From assembly GCA_964618975.1 (NCBI GenBank), contig CAZUDI010000028.1:1-46492 (forward strand): a DNA stretch of 46,492 nucleotides, in the 5' to 3' direction. A program made the translations under genes and the position numbers. The notes below the pieces were generated by a model. The model saw only the letters and a list, made by a program, of their open reading frames with translations. It made no database searches and had not been told where the DNA came from. Every line of letters starts with the position of its first letter. Position 1 is the first letter of the stretch. This DNA comes from CAZUDI01 sp964618975. GTDB taxonomy: Bacteria > Desulfobacterota > Desulfomonilia > UBA1062. Shown here one piece after another: positions 17,521 through 26,722 of the stretch.

Positions 17521-18735
17521 TCATGCCTTCGATGGAGCTGGCTTCGAGCCCTGGCCTTGTGCCCCGGCGATTTCCAGCAGGGTGGCCCCCATACGCCGCA
17601 GCCGGAGACGCGCCGCCCGCTCTGCGATGCGGCCTGTGTGCACCAGATCGTTGGTCATGGTCACAAGAGACGGATCCTTGATGCCCGTGTCAGCCAGGAT
17701 CTGAGCGACGAGAGCCTGAACTTCGCCGGCGAGATGGCGGCCCGTAGGCAGCAGGGCTCCGAGTTCGCTCGGGGGCCGGGGATTGTCGAGCATGGACGCC
17801 GCCTCCCTGGCCAGCAGCCCCAGGGTCCCGATCAGGGCCTCAAGACGACCGAGGGACTCCAGCAGGGAATCCGCAGGCTCTAGGCCTTGGGCCTTGAGCC
17901 CCTGGCCGATACAGGCAAGCTGATGCTCCATGCCGCCCACCAGGGGACCCAGCATCAGGGCATCCTCCACCGCGCGGAAGGGGAGCACCATATCCTCCCA
18001 GGCCTGGTCCCTTTGTCCGAGGAGGTTCTCCGCGGGCACGCGAACCTCGGACAGAACGATGCCCCCATGGGGGGCGGGCTTCAGGAAAGGCAGGTCGAGC
18101 CCCGGGCTCAGGCTGAGCCCGGGGCTCGCTTTGGGCACGATGAAGACCGAGAAACGCCGGCGGTTTTCCGCTTTGCCCGTTACGGCCAGCACGAGAAAGA
18201 TGTCTGCCAGGGGGGCATTGGTGAGGTAGGTTTTCTCGCCACTGATGACATAGCCGTCAACCTGAGGGAGGGCGGTGGTGCTGAGATGCTTGGGGTGGGC
18301 CCCCGCCGTGGGTTCGGAAAAGGCCAGGCAGGGAAGCTGCGAACCGCCGGCGATCAGGGGAAGGTAGCGCTCATGGTGCAGGGGGGTGCCGAAGGGGATC
18401 AGAAAGGCCCTCACGGCGAGTTGCGAAAGCAGCCAGGAGACGGCCAGACCGAGATTGTGCCCCTCCCGGACCATGGCGTGCCCCGCCAGGGAAAGCCCCT
18501 GGTAGCCCTGCCCCAGTCCGCCAAAGTCGCGCGGCACGCAGCATCCGTGCAGCCCCGCGCGCCCCAGGGCCTCCCAGATGTCCCAGGGAAATTCGTCGCG
18601 CGTACCCAGGCCCTCTCGGGGTGCGATACTGGTGCGCGCCAGGCGCACCACACGCTCTCCGAGGGCCTGATATTCCGGGGTGGACTGTGCGCTCATGCCT
18701 TCAGCCCAGGGGGATACACCCTGTTCGCTTCTCAC
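17521..18735 (-). CDS. Divergent acyl-CoA dehydrogenase
   Basis: An acyl-CoA dehydrogenase-family flavoprotein of 404 aa. The N-terminal helical domain and middle beta domain are recognisable: GLHGCCVPRDFGGLGQGYQG, CLAFSEPTAGAHPKHLSTTA and YVISGEKTYLTNAPLADIFL. The C-terminal part departs from the family: I cannot find the usual RxxFG segment or the YEG-type motif that carries the catalytic glutamate in many members. The enzyme may use a base placed elsewhere, or may bind acyl-CoA without the normal reaction. The first codon is GTG 18735 with AGGGAAAC upstream; ATG 18696 is an alternative. A long-chain acyl-CoA ligase lies upstream on the same strand (103-bp gap), consistent with beta-oxidation-type chemistry. 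Confidence 0.75.
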   Translation of the reverse strand: MRSEQGVSPWAEGMSAQSTPEYQALGERVVRLARTSIAPREGLGTRDEFPWDIWEALGRAGLHGCCVPRDFGGLGQGYQGLSLAGHAMVREGHNLGLAVSWLLSQLAVRAFLIPFGTPLHHERYLPLIAGGSQLPCLAFSEPTAGAHPKHLSTTALPQVDGYVISGEKTYLTNAPLADIFLVLAVTGKAENRRRFSVFIVPKASPGLSLSPGLDLPFLKPAPHGGIVLSEVRVPAENLLGQRDQAWEDMVLPFRAVEDALMLGPLVGGMEHQLACIGQGLKAQGLEPADSLLESLGRLEALIGTLGLLAREAASMLDNPRPPSELGALLPTGRHLAGEVQALVAQILADTGIKDPSLVTMTNDLVHTGRIAERAARLRLRRMGATLLEIAGAQGQGSKPAPSKA

Positions 18736-18837
18736 CCTGTTTCCCTTTGTGATCCGACGCTTTCAAGCCTCTATGATAACACAGCCGCGCAGGTCTGTCA
18801 TACGGCAATGCGGCCTATAAGGCCCGCCTTCAGGGCC

Positions 18838-20511
18838 TTACGATCCCGCGGGCTTGAGAGCCAGATCCCGGAGTTCGCGTCTGAGGATCTTGCCTACGGC
18901 CGACTTGGGCAGGGCATCGATAAAGATAACCGACGTGGGAACCTTGTAGGCGGCCAGGTGCGTCCGGCAGAAATCGATCACCTCCGGGGCCTCCAGGGTT
19001 ACCCCGGGTTTCCTGACCACATAGGCCTTGACAGTCTCGCCGCGATAGTTATCCGGCACACCGATGGTACAGGCCTCGAGGATCTTGGGGTGCTCGAAGA
19101 GCACCGCGTCGATCTCTTGGGGATAGATGTTGTAGCCGCTGGCAACGATGAGGTCCTTCTTGCGGTCCACCAGGGTGAGAAACCCGTCCTCGTCCAGGTA
19201 TCCGATGTCGCCGGTTTTGATCCAGCCGTCGCAGAGCACGGCCGCGGTCTCCTCGGGCTTCCTGTAGTAGCCCTGCATGACCTGAGGGCCCCTGAAGAGG
19301 ATCTCGCCCGGCTCCCCGGCCGGCATTTCGCGCTCGCCGGTCTCCACGTCCACGATCCTGAGGTCGGTGTCCGGCAGCGGCACCCCCACGCTGCCGGGCC
19401 TGTCACGGCCCTTCCAGGGAGTGGCGGTCCCCATGGGGCTTATCTCGCTGAGCCCGTAGACGTTGACGATGCCCCCTCCGGTGAGATCTTTGAGCTCCTT
19501 GATGGTGTCGAGTGCCAGCGGGGCTGCGCCGGCGAGGAACCCCTTGATGCACGACAGATCGAGGCGCCTGAAACGCTCGTCATTGAGCAGACCCACATAG
19601 ATGGTGGGTACCCCGGGGAGGATGGTGGGGCGATAGCGGCGGATGAGATCTATGATCATGCCCGGCTCGGGCCGCGGCACGAGGATGTCGGTGTTTCCCG
19701 TATAGATGCTCAGATTCTGAATGCCGGTGAAACCCGCGGCATGGAAGAAGGGGAAGATCGCCAGGGTGCTGTCTTCGCCGTCCACCAGATCCGGCACCCA
19801 GGCCCTGAGCTGCTGTACGTTGCATGACAGGTTGGCATGGGTCAGCATGACCCCCTTGCTCTGCCCGGTAGTGCCGCCGGTGTACATGAGGACGGCCAGA
19901 TCGTCCCAGGCAGGGCGGTTCTTGAGGGGCTCCCCCTCCGGGTGGCGCATGAGGTTGAGGAAGCTTATCACCTGGGGGTGGGGCTCCACCCGTCGGAACA
20001 TGGTGCGTTTGAGATAGGGAAAGAGCTGTCTGGCGGGGAAGGGCAGGTAGTCATTGATGTGGCAGACGATGATCTGCTCCAGGCGCGTTTGCTCGAGCAC
20101 CTTCAGCACCCGTGGCAGGAGCAGGTCGAGGGTGACGATCGCCCGGGCGTCCGAATCCAAGAGCTGGTAGGCAAGCTCGCGCTCGGTGTAGAGCGGGTTG
20201 TTCATGGCGGTGACCGCACCCAGACGGTAGGCGGCATAGCTGGCGATCACCATCTGCGGGATGTTGGGCAGGTGCATAGCGACGGTATCGCCCGGGCCGA
20301 TGCCCAAGCTTTTAAGGGCGTTGGCGCAGCGGCCGACCAGACGTTCGAGCCGGGCGTAGCTGATACTTTTTCCCAGATAGATGAGGGCGGCCCTGTCGGG
20401 GAAGCGCCTGGCCGAGCGCGAGAGCATCTCGGGCAGGGTGAGGTGCTCGAAATCGATTTCGGTCGGAACGCCTTGGGGATACTGACGGTGCCAGACACGG
20501 TCAAAGGGCAT
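18838..20511 (-). CDS. Long-chain acyl-CoA ligase (FadD-type)
   Basis: An AMP-forming acyl-CoA ligase of 557 aa. The P-loop is VLMYTGGTTGQSKGVMLTH (about 208-226); further motifs are YGLSEISPMGTATPW, DGWIKTGDIGYLDEDGFLTL, DRKKDLIVASGYNIYPQEID and the catalytic lysine region LPKSAVGKILRRELR at the C-terminus. It resembles classical FadD more than the ligase in the importer operon does. ATG 20511 is chosen since GAGGAGG lies six nt upstream; the open frame reaches back to 20604, but that part is AT-rich leader (about 20521-20575) and probably contains the promoter. The divergent acyl-CoA dehydrogenase gene follows. Confidence 0.88.
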   Translation of the reverse strand: MPFDRVWHRQYPQGVPTEIDFEHLTLPEMLSRSARRFPDRAALIYLGKSISYARLERLVGRCANALKSLGIGPGDTVAMHLPNIPQMVIASYAAYRLGAVTAMNNPLYTERELAYQLLDSDARAIVTLDLLLPRVLKVLEQTRLEQIIVCHINDYLPFPARQLFPYLKRTMFRRVEPHPQVISFLNLMRHPEGEPLKNRPAWDDLAVLMYTGGTTGQSKGVMLTHANLSCNVQQLRAWVPDLVDGEDSTLAIFPFFHAAGFTGIQNLSIYTGNTDILVPRPEPGMIIDLIRRYRPTILPGVPTIYVGLLNDERFRRLDLSCIKGFLAGAAPLALDTIKELKDLTGGGIVNVYGLSEISPMGTATPWKGRDRPGSVGVPLPDTDLRIVDVETGEREMPAGEPGEILFRGPQVMQGYYRKPEETAAVLCDGWIKTGDIGYLDEDGFLTLVDRKKDLIVASGYNIYPQEIDAVLFEHPKILEACTIGVPDNYRGETVKAYVVRKPGVTLEAPEVIDFCRTHLAAYKVPTSVIFIDALPKSAVGKILRRELRDLALKPAGS

Positions 20512-20681
20512 GTAGACCTCCTCATAAGGAATATCAAGTAATAATGTAATATAATAATATGATATATCGAACGAAGCAAGCCCCGGCCGCTGGGGAGGCC
20601 CCAAAGGCCGGGTTCAGGCTCGGGGGGGCCCTCCTTGCGGGTCTGGCCCAAGCCAACCCGAGTATATCAATGTTCAGGGGG

Positions 20682-22064
20682 TTAGAGGACCAGTTCGCGG
20701 ATGAAATCCATGAGCTGATTCAGGTTGCGACAGGCCCGTACCTCGTTGCAGTAGGGCTGGTAGGTGAGCATTTCGCTGTCGCCTGTATACCAGGTATTCT
20801 CGGGGTCGGGATTGAGCCAGATGATCCGGCGGCACCTGTCGCGCATCTGTTCGAGGATCTCCTCGCGGGGGTTGTGGTAGTTCGTGCGGCCGTCGCCGAT
20901 GATGATGAGGGTGGTCTTGGGGGTGAGCACATCCATGCAGTCCGCGCGAAACTGCCGGAAGGTTTCGCCATAGTCGGTGCGGGCGAGGTAGTCGATCTCG
21001 GTCTCACTGAGCACCTTGGTGATGGCCGTATTGATTTCATGGTTCTCAAAGATGGCGGTCACCTCGGCAAGCTCGGCCACGAAGATGTAGCTTTTTACCT
21101 GGGCAAAGCACTCCTGCAGGGAATAGAGGATGCTCAGCATGAAGCGCGCCGCCGACCAGACCGAGCTCGAGACATCGCACAGGGTGACGATCCTGGCCTT
21201 GCGCGGCGGCCGCGAGCGCCAGTAGAGCTCGAAGGGCACGCCGTCGTGGGAACAGGCCTGGCGGACGGTCTTCTTGACATCCAGCATGCCGTGCTTACGC
21301 CGGGCGTACCTGAGCCCCACGATATCCTTGAGCCGGCGGATGAGCTGTTCGACGACCTGGCGCATCTGCTCTACCTCGCGCGGGCTCAGCGCGGCAAAGG
21401 GCCGCTCCAGGAGGTCCTGCGTCTGCCGTTTGTGGGTCCTTCTGAGTGCCTGGGTATCCTGATAGGGCCGCGGCTCATGGGTGAGCACGCGGAAGGCCTT
21501 CTCCAGACGCTCGGTAAAGTGCGCTCGCAGGTGTGATCGCTCCGAGAAGCTGAAGCGCGAGGGGTCCGCCTCGAGGAGTGACATTACGGCATCCCTGAGC
21601 GTATTGATCTTGATCATGATCTCCAGCCGGTCGGCCAGGGGGCCCAGATTGAACCTTGCCGTCCCGGGGGCTTCGTCCGCTCTGGTCTGCATGGCCCGGA
21701 TCTCCTCCAGATAACCCAGAGGCTCCCCGGCCAGGAAGTCCAGCAGGGGCCCGAAGGCGGGCTCGCCCAGGGTGTGGGCCTTGAGCAGCTCGAGAACGTC
21801 CTCGATCTTGGGGTTGAGGTCGTCTTGTTCGACAAAGGCAGGGTTCAGGTGCAGCTCGTGAAAGAAGAGCCGGTAGAGCTCGTCGAAACGGCTCTGCTCA
21901 CGACGGCTCTTGGCGAAGTTGCTGCGCAGGACCGCCCGAAACTCTTCCTCGGCCAGGATATCCACGTGCTGCAGTTGCCGGGTGCAGTCCAGCACCTCGG
22001 AGGTGGAGACGCGCTGCCCGGCAGCGCGCAGGCAGGCCACGAAGTCCTGCACCAGCTCTATCAT
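20682..22064 (-). CDS. CoxE-like von Willebrand factor A protein
   Basis: A 460-aa protein with a C-terminal VWA domain of the CoxE family. The metal-binding MIDAS motif is CDVSSSVWS with the Asp at residue 297; IIIGDGRTNYHNPREEIL and RRIIWLNPDPENTWYTGDSE follow as in CoxE. The N-terminal 280 residues are helical and charged. VWA proteins of this type work with MoxR-type AAA+ ATPases, and a MoxR gene ends only six bp upstream. In carboxydotrophs CoxD/CoxE mature the CO-dehydrogenase metal centre; elsewhere such pairs help assemble other enzymes. The client here is unknown, as no molybdoenzyme is in the window. Confidence 0.82.
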   Translation of the reverse strand: MIELVQDFVACLRAAGQRVSTSEVLDCTRQLQHVDILAEEEFRAVLRSNFAKSRREQSRFDELYRLFFHELHLNPAFVEQDDLNPKIEDVLELLKAHTLGEPAFGPLLDFLAGEPLGYLEEIRAMQTRADEAPGTARFNLGPLADRLEIMIKINTLRDAVMSLLEADPSRFSFSERSHLRAHFTERLEKAFRVLTHEPRPYQDTQALRRTHKRQTQDLLERPFAALSPREVEQMRQVVEQLIRRLKDIVGLRYARRKHGMLDVKKTVRQACSHDGVPFELYWRSRPPRKARIVTLCDVSSSVWSAARFMLSILYSLQECFAQVKSYIFVAELAEVTAIFENHEINTAITKVLSETEIDYLARTDYGETFRQFRADCMDVLTPKTTLIIIGDGRTNYHNPREEILEQMRDRCRRIIWLNPDPENTWYTGDSEMLTYQPYCNEVRACRNLNQLMDFIRELVL

Positions 22065-22070
22065 CGGTCC

Positions 22071-22985
22071 TCACGCATGGCCCATGAGCTTGGGGAGGTG
22101 TTCCCTGGCGGCGAGGACGTCGGAGCGGTACTTACAGATGACATTCAGCGTGCTTTCCACGACTTCGGGGGAGAGGTCCTCCACCTGCAGGGCGATGAGC
22201 GATTGCGCCCAGTCCAGGGTCTCGGAGATGCAGGGCGGTTTCTTCAGTCCGAGCTGCCGGATGCGCCCAATCATGTCGACGATGGCCTGTGACAGACGCT
22301 CTGAGATCTGCGGATGTTTGAGTTCGATGATCCTGCGCTCCATCTCACGTTCGGGGTAGTCGATGTAGAGATGGATACAGCGCCTTTTGAGAGCGTCACT
22401 CATATCGCGGTAGTTGTTGGAGGTGAGCACCACGAAGGGGATGTGCCGGGCCCGGAGCGTGCCGAGTTCCGGGATGGTCACCTGGAAGTCGCTCAGGATT
22501 TCAAGCAGGAAGGCCTCGAACTCGGGATCGGACTTGTCCACCTCGTCGATGAGCAGCACCGAGGGCTCCGGCGAGGTGATGGCCTGGAGCAGGGGGCGCG
22601 GCAGGATGAAGCGCTCCGAAAAAAAGGCGTCTTCATGGCTGGCGATGCGGTCCACCGCCTCGGCCAGGCTGGCCGCCCCGGCCAGGACGTCCTGGATTTT
22701 CTCCTTGACCATCTGGGTGTAGAGCAGCTGTTTGGCATATTCCCACTCGTAGAGGGCCTTGGATTCATCGAGCCCCTCGTAGCATTGCAGGCGGATAAGC
22801 TCACGTCCGAGGCTGCGGGCGACCGCCTTGGCAAGTTCGGTCTTGCCCACGCCGGCCGGGCCCTCCACGAGGATCGGTTTGCAGGTTATCTCGGCCAGGA
22901 AGACCACGGTAGCGATCTCCGTGGAACAGATGTAGTCGGCCTGTTCGAGGCAATCCTTGGCATGACCGACATTCGTAAAATTCAT
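22071..22985 (-). CDS. MoxR-family AAA+ ATPase
   Basis: A MoxR/CoxD-type AAA+ ATPase of 304 aa, a chaperone-like machine that remodels or helps insert cofactors into partner proteins. Walker A is EGPAGVGKTELAKAVA (41-56), Walker B VLLIDEVDKSD (143-153), sensor 1 lies in IPFVVLTSNNYRDMSDAL, and RRCIHLYIDYP follows as usual. GGAGGT precedes ATG 22985 at a good distance. It forms a two-gene unit with the CoxE-like gene, and a promoter with a perfect TATAAT lies about 240 bp upstream (23223-23251, minus strand). Confidence 0.88.
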   Translation of the reverse strand: MNFTNVGHAKDCLEQADYICSTEIATVVFLAEITCKPILVEGPAGVGKTELAKAVARSLGRELIRLQCYEGLDESKALYEWEYAKQLLYTQMVKEKIQDVLAGAASLAEAVDRIASHEDAFFSERFILPRPLLQAITSPEPSVLLIDEVDKSDPEFEAFLLEILSDFQVTIPELGTLRARHIPFVVLTSNNYRDMSDALKRRCIHLYIDYPEREMERRIIELKHPQISERLSQAIVDMIGRIRQLGLKKPPCISETLDWAQSLIALQVEDLSPEVVESTLNVICKYRSDVLAAREHLPKLMGHA

Positions 22986-23222
22986 GGTGTGACCTCCATT
23001 ATCATGGGTATGGAGCCCTGGGCCAACCCCTCAAGACCCCTTTTCCGGCCGCGAACGGCAAGCTATAGGGGTCTCGGGCAGGCTGGGTATGATCCCAGGG
23101 CAAGCCTCCCCCTTCTAAAGCCACAGACGGCGGGCATCAAAGGCTCAGGTCATCTCCCGGGGCAGGCCCCGGAGAGACTCTGCCAGCCGCAGGCGGCGGG
23201 GTATGCGACCCCAAACAGGGCT

Positions 23223-23251
23223 ATTATAACACAGATCGCGCCCCATGATAA
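23223..23251 (-). promoter_or_regulatory. Sigma70-type promoter for moxR-coxE
   Basis: On the minus strand TTATCA (23251-23246) is followed after 17 nt by a perfect TATAAT (23228-23223). Transcription would start near 23216 and leave a leader of about 230 nt before the moxR ATG. Confidence 0.55.
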
Positions 23252-23375
23252 GGAAAATGCACGCACCGTGTATCGAACTTCGGCAGAGATGGGTTTGCTT
23301 AATGGCCTGAGGTTCAAGCCCACGCTGCTCACCTCCCGGCCCAGTCCATGCCTTGCCAGATGGAAGGGCCCCCCC

Positions 23376-23395
23376 TGATATATGCGCCGATATAT
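23376..23395. promoter_or_regulatory. 20-bp inverted repeat, operator candidate
   Basis: GATATAT (23376-23382) and ATATATC (23389-23395) are exact inverted copies around GCGCCG. The element sits between the moxR promoter and the frhB-like gene and could be a dimeric regulator site for either direction. No regulator gene is adjacent. Confidence 0.35.
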
Positions 23396-23606
23396 CGTCG
23401 CTTAGGTGCTGTGATATCGTTACTCGGGGTGTCACGACGGTAAAGATTAATAATTAAGCAATATATCAAGCAGCTGGAGGTGGCATGCCGCCGGCATGTA
23501 TCTTGCTGATGACCAGGGGTATCACAACCACTTCTGCATATGGGGGCGGGGAAGTCACATCCCGGCCGGCATGTGTGTGAGAGACGCGAAAGGGGGAGCA
23601 GTGTGC

Positions 23607-24749
23607 ATGGACGAACTTAAGATTAACATGGGACAGCAGGGGCTCAAAGAGACGGTGCTTGGCACCGGCCTCTGCACGGGCTGTGGGGCATGCGTGAATC
23701 TGTGCCCTTACCAGAAGGCCTTCAAGGATCATACGATCATGCTCTTTCCCTGCGATATCGCAGAGGGCCGCTGCTATGCCTATTGCCCGCGGACCCCGAC
23801 CGATCTGGCGCAGCTCAGGAGCAATGCCTTCGATCCCGAAGACCTGACGCCCGAAATCGGTGCCATCAAGGCCTTTTACATCACGCGTGCTTCCGACAGC
23901 GAGCTCCGTGCCCGGGCCCAGCACGGCGGAACCGTGAGTGCCCTCATGCGGCTGGCCCTTGAAGAGGGCATCATCGATGAGGCGCTGCTTTCGCAGGGCA
24001 CCCCGGACCTGCTGCCTGCAGGCAGGTCCTGCGGCAACTCCGAGACCGTGGCGGGGCTTGCCGGGAGCAAGATGGTGGTCTCTCCCACGGTGGCCGAATT
24101 CAATCGTGCCGCCAGGGGTTCCTCGCAGCGTATTGGCTTAGTGGCGACCCCCTGCCAGGCCCTGGCGCTGGCCAAGATGCGCAGCCGACCCCTGGAAAAT
24201 GATGCGATCTGTATCGACAAGCTGACCCTGGTCATCGGACTTTTCTGCGGGTGGGCCTTTGACTGGCGTGAAATTCGGGCCCTGATCGCGTCCAAGGTGT
24301 CCCTGACGGATGTGACCGGGATGGACATCCCCCCGAGCAAGTACCACAGCCTCGAGGTCTACACCCGCGATGGGGCCACGCTGAGCATCGATCTCGACGA
24401 GGTGGTGCCGTGTGTGCGCCCCGCCTGCCATTACTGCTTCGACATGACGGCGGAGTTCAGTGACCTGGCGGTCGGATCCGCCCGACTGGGCGAGGGGTGG
24501 GAGGTGGCCAGGGGCTGGAACCAGGTCATCGCCCGCACACAGCTGGGTGTCGAGCTCATGGAACGTGCCCGGAAAACCGGTGTGCTCGAGTTCCATGCGG
24601 TACCCGAAGGCAATCTCGAGCGGCTCAAACGGGCCTCCCTGGGCAAGAAGCAGACCGCGCTTGAGAATCTGAGGAAGCTCAGCGGCAAGGCGGATGACCT
24701 GGTGTACCTGGACCCCCGGGACCCGGTATTCAAAACGCTAATGGACTAG
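23607..24749 (+). CDS. F420-hydrogenase beta subunit-like iron-sulfur protein
   Basis: A 380-aa protein of the FrhB/FdhB family (coenzyme F420 hydrogenase/dehydrogenase beta subunit). The N-terminus has a ferredoxin-type cluster motif CTGCGACVNLCP (C23, C26, C29, C33) and further cysteines (C49, C56, C60); QHGGTVSALMRLALEEGIID and LVATPCQALALAKMR are family hallmarks, and the C-terminal half holds CVRPACHYCFDMTAEFSDLA. Members carry Fe-S clusters and FAD and pass electrons between ferredoxin-like donors and a second carrier. It directly precedes iorA and iorB (28-bp gap), so it probably connects the oxidoreductase to another electron pool; F420 itself is not implied. ATG 23607 has GGGGGAG upstream and gives the normal N-terminus. 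Confidence 0.82.
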   Translation: MDELKINMGQQGLKETVLGTGLCTGCGACVNLCPYQKAFKDHTIMLFPCDIAEGRCYAYCPRTPTDLAQLRSNAFDPEDLTPEIGAIKAFYITRASDSELRARAQHGGTVSALMRLALEEGIIDEALLSQGTPDLLPAGRSCGNSETVAGLAGSKMVVSPTVAEFNRAARGSSQRIGLVATPCQALALAKMRSRPLENDAICIDKLTLVIGLFCGWAFDWREIRALIASKVSLTDVTGMDIPPSKYHSLEVYTRDGATLSIDLDEVVPCVRPACHYCFDMTAEFSDLAVGSARLGEGWEVARGWNQVIARTQLGVELMERARKTGVLEFHAVPEGNLERLKRASLGKKQTALENLRKLSGKADDLVYLDPRDPVFKTLMD

Positions 24750-24776
24750 AACGATAGCACTGTCACGGAGAAGAAT

Positions 24777-26717
24777 ATGTCGAAGTTAACACATAAAGAC
24801 GCCGACACACAGTTGTTGGTGATGGGAAACGAGGCGATCGTACGTGGTGCGTTGGAGGCCGGCGTCCATGTGGCCGCCGGGTACCCGGGCACCCCGTCAT
24901 CCGAGATCATCGAGAGGCTTTCGGAGTGCGCCAAAGAGCGCAATCTCTATGTGGAGTGGTCCACCAACGAGAAGGTGGCCTCCGAGGTGGCGGCCTCCGG
25001 TTCCTTTGCCGGGCTGCGCTCCCTGTGCACCATGAAGCAGAACGGCGTGAATGTGGCATCCGACTTCCTCATCCACCTGGCCATATCCGGCACGCGTGCC
25101 GGATATGTGGCCGTGGTGTGTGACGACCCCGGGGCGCTTTCCAGCGTGAACGAGGCCGAGACCGCCTACCTTGCCAAGCAGATCGAGCTTCCGCTGATCG
25201 AGCCGGGTGATTTCCAGGAGGCCAAGGACATGACCAGGTGGGCCTTCGAGCTCTCGGAGGAGATCAAACTGCCGGTCATGATGCGCTCTGTCACGCGCCT
25301 CTCGCACGCCAGCGGCAATATCGTCACCGGGGCCCTGCCCGCTGATACGCACAATCGCGCCGAGTTTAAGTGCGACAACCCCAACTTCCTCGACCCCGAG
25401 AGCGGGGCCGTGATCTCGGCCGCCCTGAACCTGACCCACCCCGTGCTGCAGGGCAAGATGAAGCAGACGCAATCCCTCTTCGAGGAATGTCCCTTCAACA
25501 CCTACAGCGGTCCGGAAAGGCCCGAACTGCTCATGATCACCCGCAGCTCCGCCTACCTCTACTGCAAGGAGGCCCTCAACGAGCTCGCGCTCGAGGAGCG
25601 GGTGGGCCTGCTCAAGATCGGCACCACCTGGCCCCTGCCGCAGAAACTCGTGCGCAGGCACCTCAAGACCACGGACAAGGTGCTCATCGTGGAAGAGGTG
25701 ATGCCCTTCCTGGAGGAGAACGTGAAGGTCCTCGCGGCCGAGATGGCCGCCGATGTCGGCGTTAAAACCTTTTACGGCAAGAACGACGGCAGCATCCCTT
25801 CCTGCGGCGAACTGAATCCGGACTTCGTGATCGGGGCCTTGGTCCGGATCCTCGCTATCGAAGATTACATTCCCATGACGCCTGACTACCAGCAGAAGTC
25901 CCTGATGGCAGCCTTTATCAACTCGCCGCCGCGCGACATGACCTTCTGTCCGGGCTGTCCTCACCGGGCCTCCTTCTTCTGCCTGCACAATGCGCTGACA
26001 CTTGACAACCGCAAGGGATTCGTCTGCGGTGATATCGGGTGTTATGCTATGGCGGTGCAATCCTGCGGTTTCGAGACCGCCAAGACCCTGCACGCCATGG
26101 GCTCGGGCGCCGGGGTGGCCAGCGGTTTCGGCAAGCTGGACCAGTTCGGCCTCGACCAGCCTGTTATCGCGGTCTGCGGTGATTCCACCTTCTTCCACGC
26201 CGTCCTGCCGGCCCTGGTCAACGCCGCGCACCACCGGTCCAACATGACGCTGGTCGTGCTGGACAACGGCGGCACCGCCATGACCGGTTTTCAGCCCCAC
26301 CCGGGACTGACCTTCGATCTGATGCATGACAGCGCCCCCAAGGTCGACATTGCCCGCGTGAGCGAGGCCATCGGCGCCACGGTGCGTATATCCGACCCCT
26401 TCGACATCGCGGGTACGCAGGCCGTACTGGACGAACTCATCAACAACCCCGGACTCAAGGTGCTGATCCTCAGACAGATGTGCGCCCTGAGCCCCGAGAA
26501 GAAAAACAGGAAGAAATTCAGCCTGCGCGTGGATGCATCGCTGTGCAAAGGCGACAGCTGCGGCTGCAACCGCCTGTGTACGCGTATCTGGTCCTGTCCG
26601 GGTCTCGTCTGGGACACGGAGAACAGGAGGGCACGGATCGACGAGGTGCTCTGCAGCGGCTGCGGGGTCTGTGCGGACATCTGCCCCCAGGGGGCCATCA
26701 TAAGGGAGGAGGCATAA
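24777..26717 (+). CDS. iorA: Indolepyruvate:ferredoxin oxidoreductase, alpha subunit
   Basis: The large subunit of indolepyruvate ferredoxin oxidoreductase (EC 1.2.7.8), 646 aa. It decarboxylates aryl 2-oxo acids from aromatic amino acids to aryl-acyl-CoA and reduces ferredoxin. The N-terminal half is the pyrimidine-binding domain (MGNEAIVRGALEAGVHVAAG, YPGTPSSEI); the second half binds thiamine diphosphate (FCPGCPHRASFF, GDIGCYAMAV, AVCGDSTFFHAVLPALVNAA). The C-terminus carries two Fe-S motifs, CKGDSCGCNRLC and CSGCGVCADICPQGAI. GGAG lies about eight nt before the ATG. iorB starts five nt after its stop. Confidence 0.92.
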   Translation: MSKLTHKDADTQLLVMGNEAIVRGALEAGVHVAAGYPGTPSSEIIERLSECAKERNLYVEWSTNEKVASEVAASGSFAGLRSLCTMKQNGVNVASDFLIHLAISGTRAGYVAVVCDDPGALSSVNEAETAYLAKQIELPLIEPGDFQEAKDMTRWAFELSEEIKLPVMMRSVTRLSHASGNIVTGALPADTHNRAEFKCDNPNFLDPESGAVISAALNLTHPVLQGKMKQTQSLFEECPFNTYSGPERPELLMITRSSAYLYCKEALNELALEERVGLLKIGTTWPLPQKLVRRHLKTTDKVLIVEEVMPFLEENVKVLAAEMAADVGVKTFYGKNDGSIPSCGELNPDFVIGALVRILAIEDYIPMTPDYQQKSLMAAFINSPPRDMTFCPGCPHRASFFCLHNALTLDNRKGFVCGDIGCYAMAVQSCGFETAKTLHAMGSGAGVASGFGKLDQFGLDQPVIAVCGDSTFFHAVLPALVNAAHHRSNMTLVVLDNGGTAMTGFQPHPGLTFDLMHDSAPKVDIARVSEAIGATVRISDPFDIAGTQAVLDELINNPGLKVLILRQMCALSPEKKNRKKFSLRVDASLCKGDSCGCNRLCTRIWSCPGLVWDTENRRARIDEVLCSGCGVCADICPQGAIIREEA

Positions 26718-26722
26718 ACGAC

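Larger units (their letters stand above)
22986..23606. other. Divergent intergenic region between moxR and frhB-like gene
   Basis: It contains the minus-strand promoter at 23223-23251, a GC-rich hairpin CCGGGGC/GCCCCGG (23157-23172) in the moxR leader, a palindromic operator candidate at 23376-23395, and a 31-codon frame (23485-23580) with GGAGG four bases upstream that might be a leader peptide. No longer gene is supported. The open frame from 23496 is only an upstream extension of the frhB-like frame and does not look like that family. Confidence 0.45.

Noticed and set aside
17887..19827. 646-codon plus-strand frame opposite acyl-CoA genes
   Set aside because: Shadow frame of two clear minus-strand enzymes; His/Gly/Asp-rich and without motifs.
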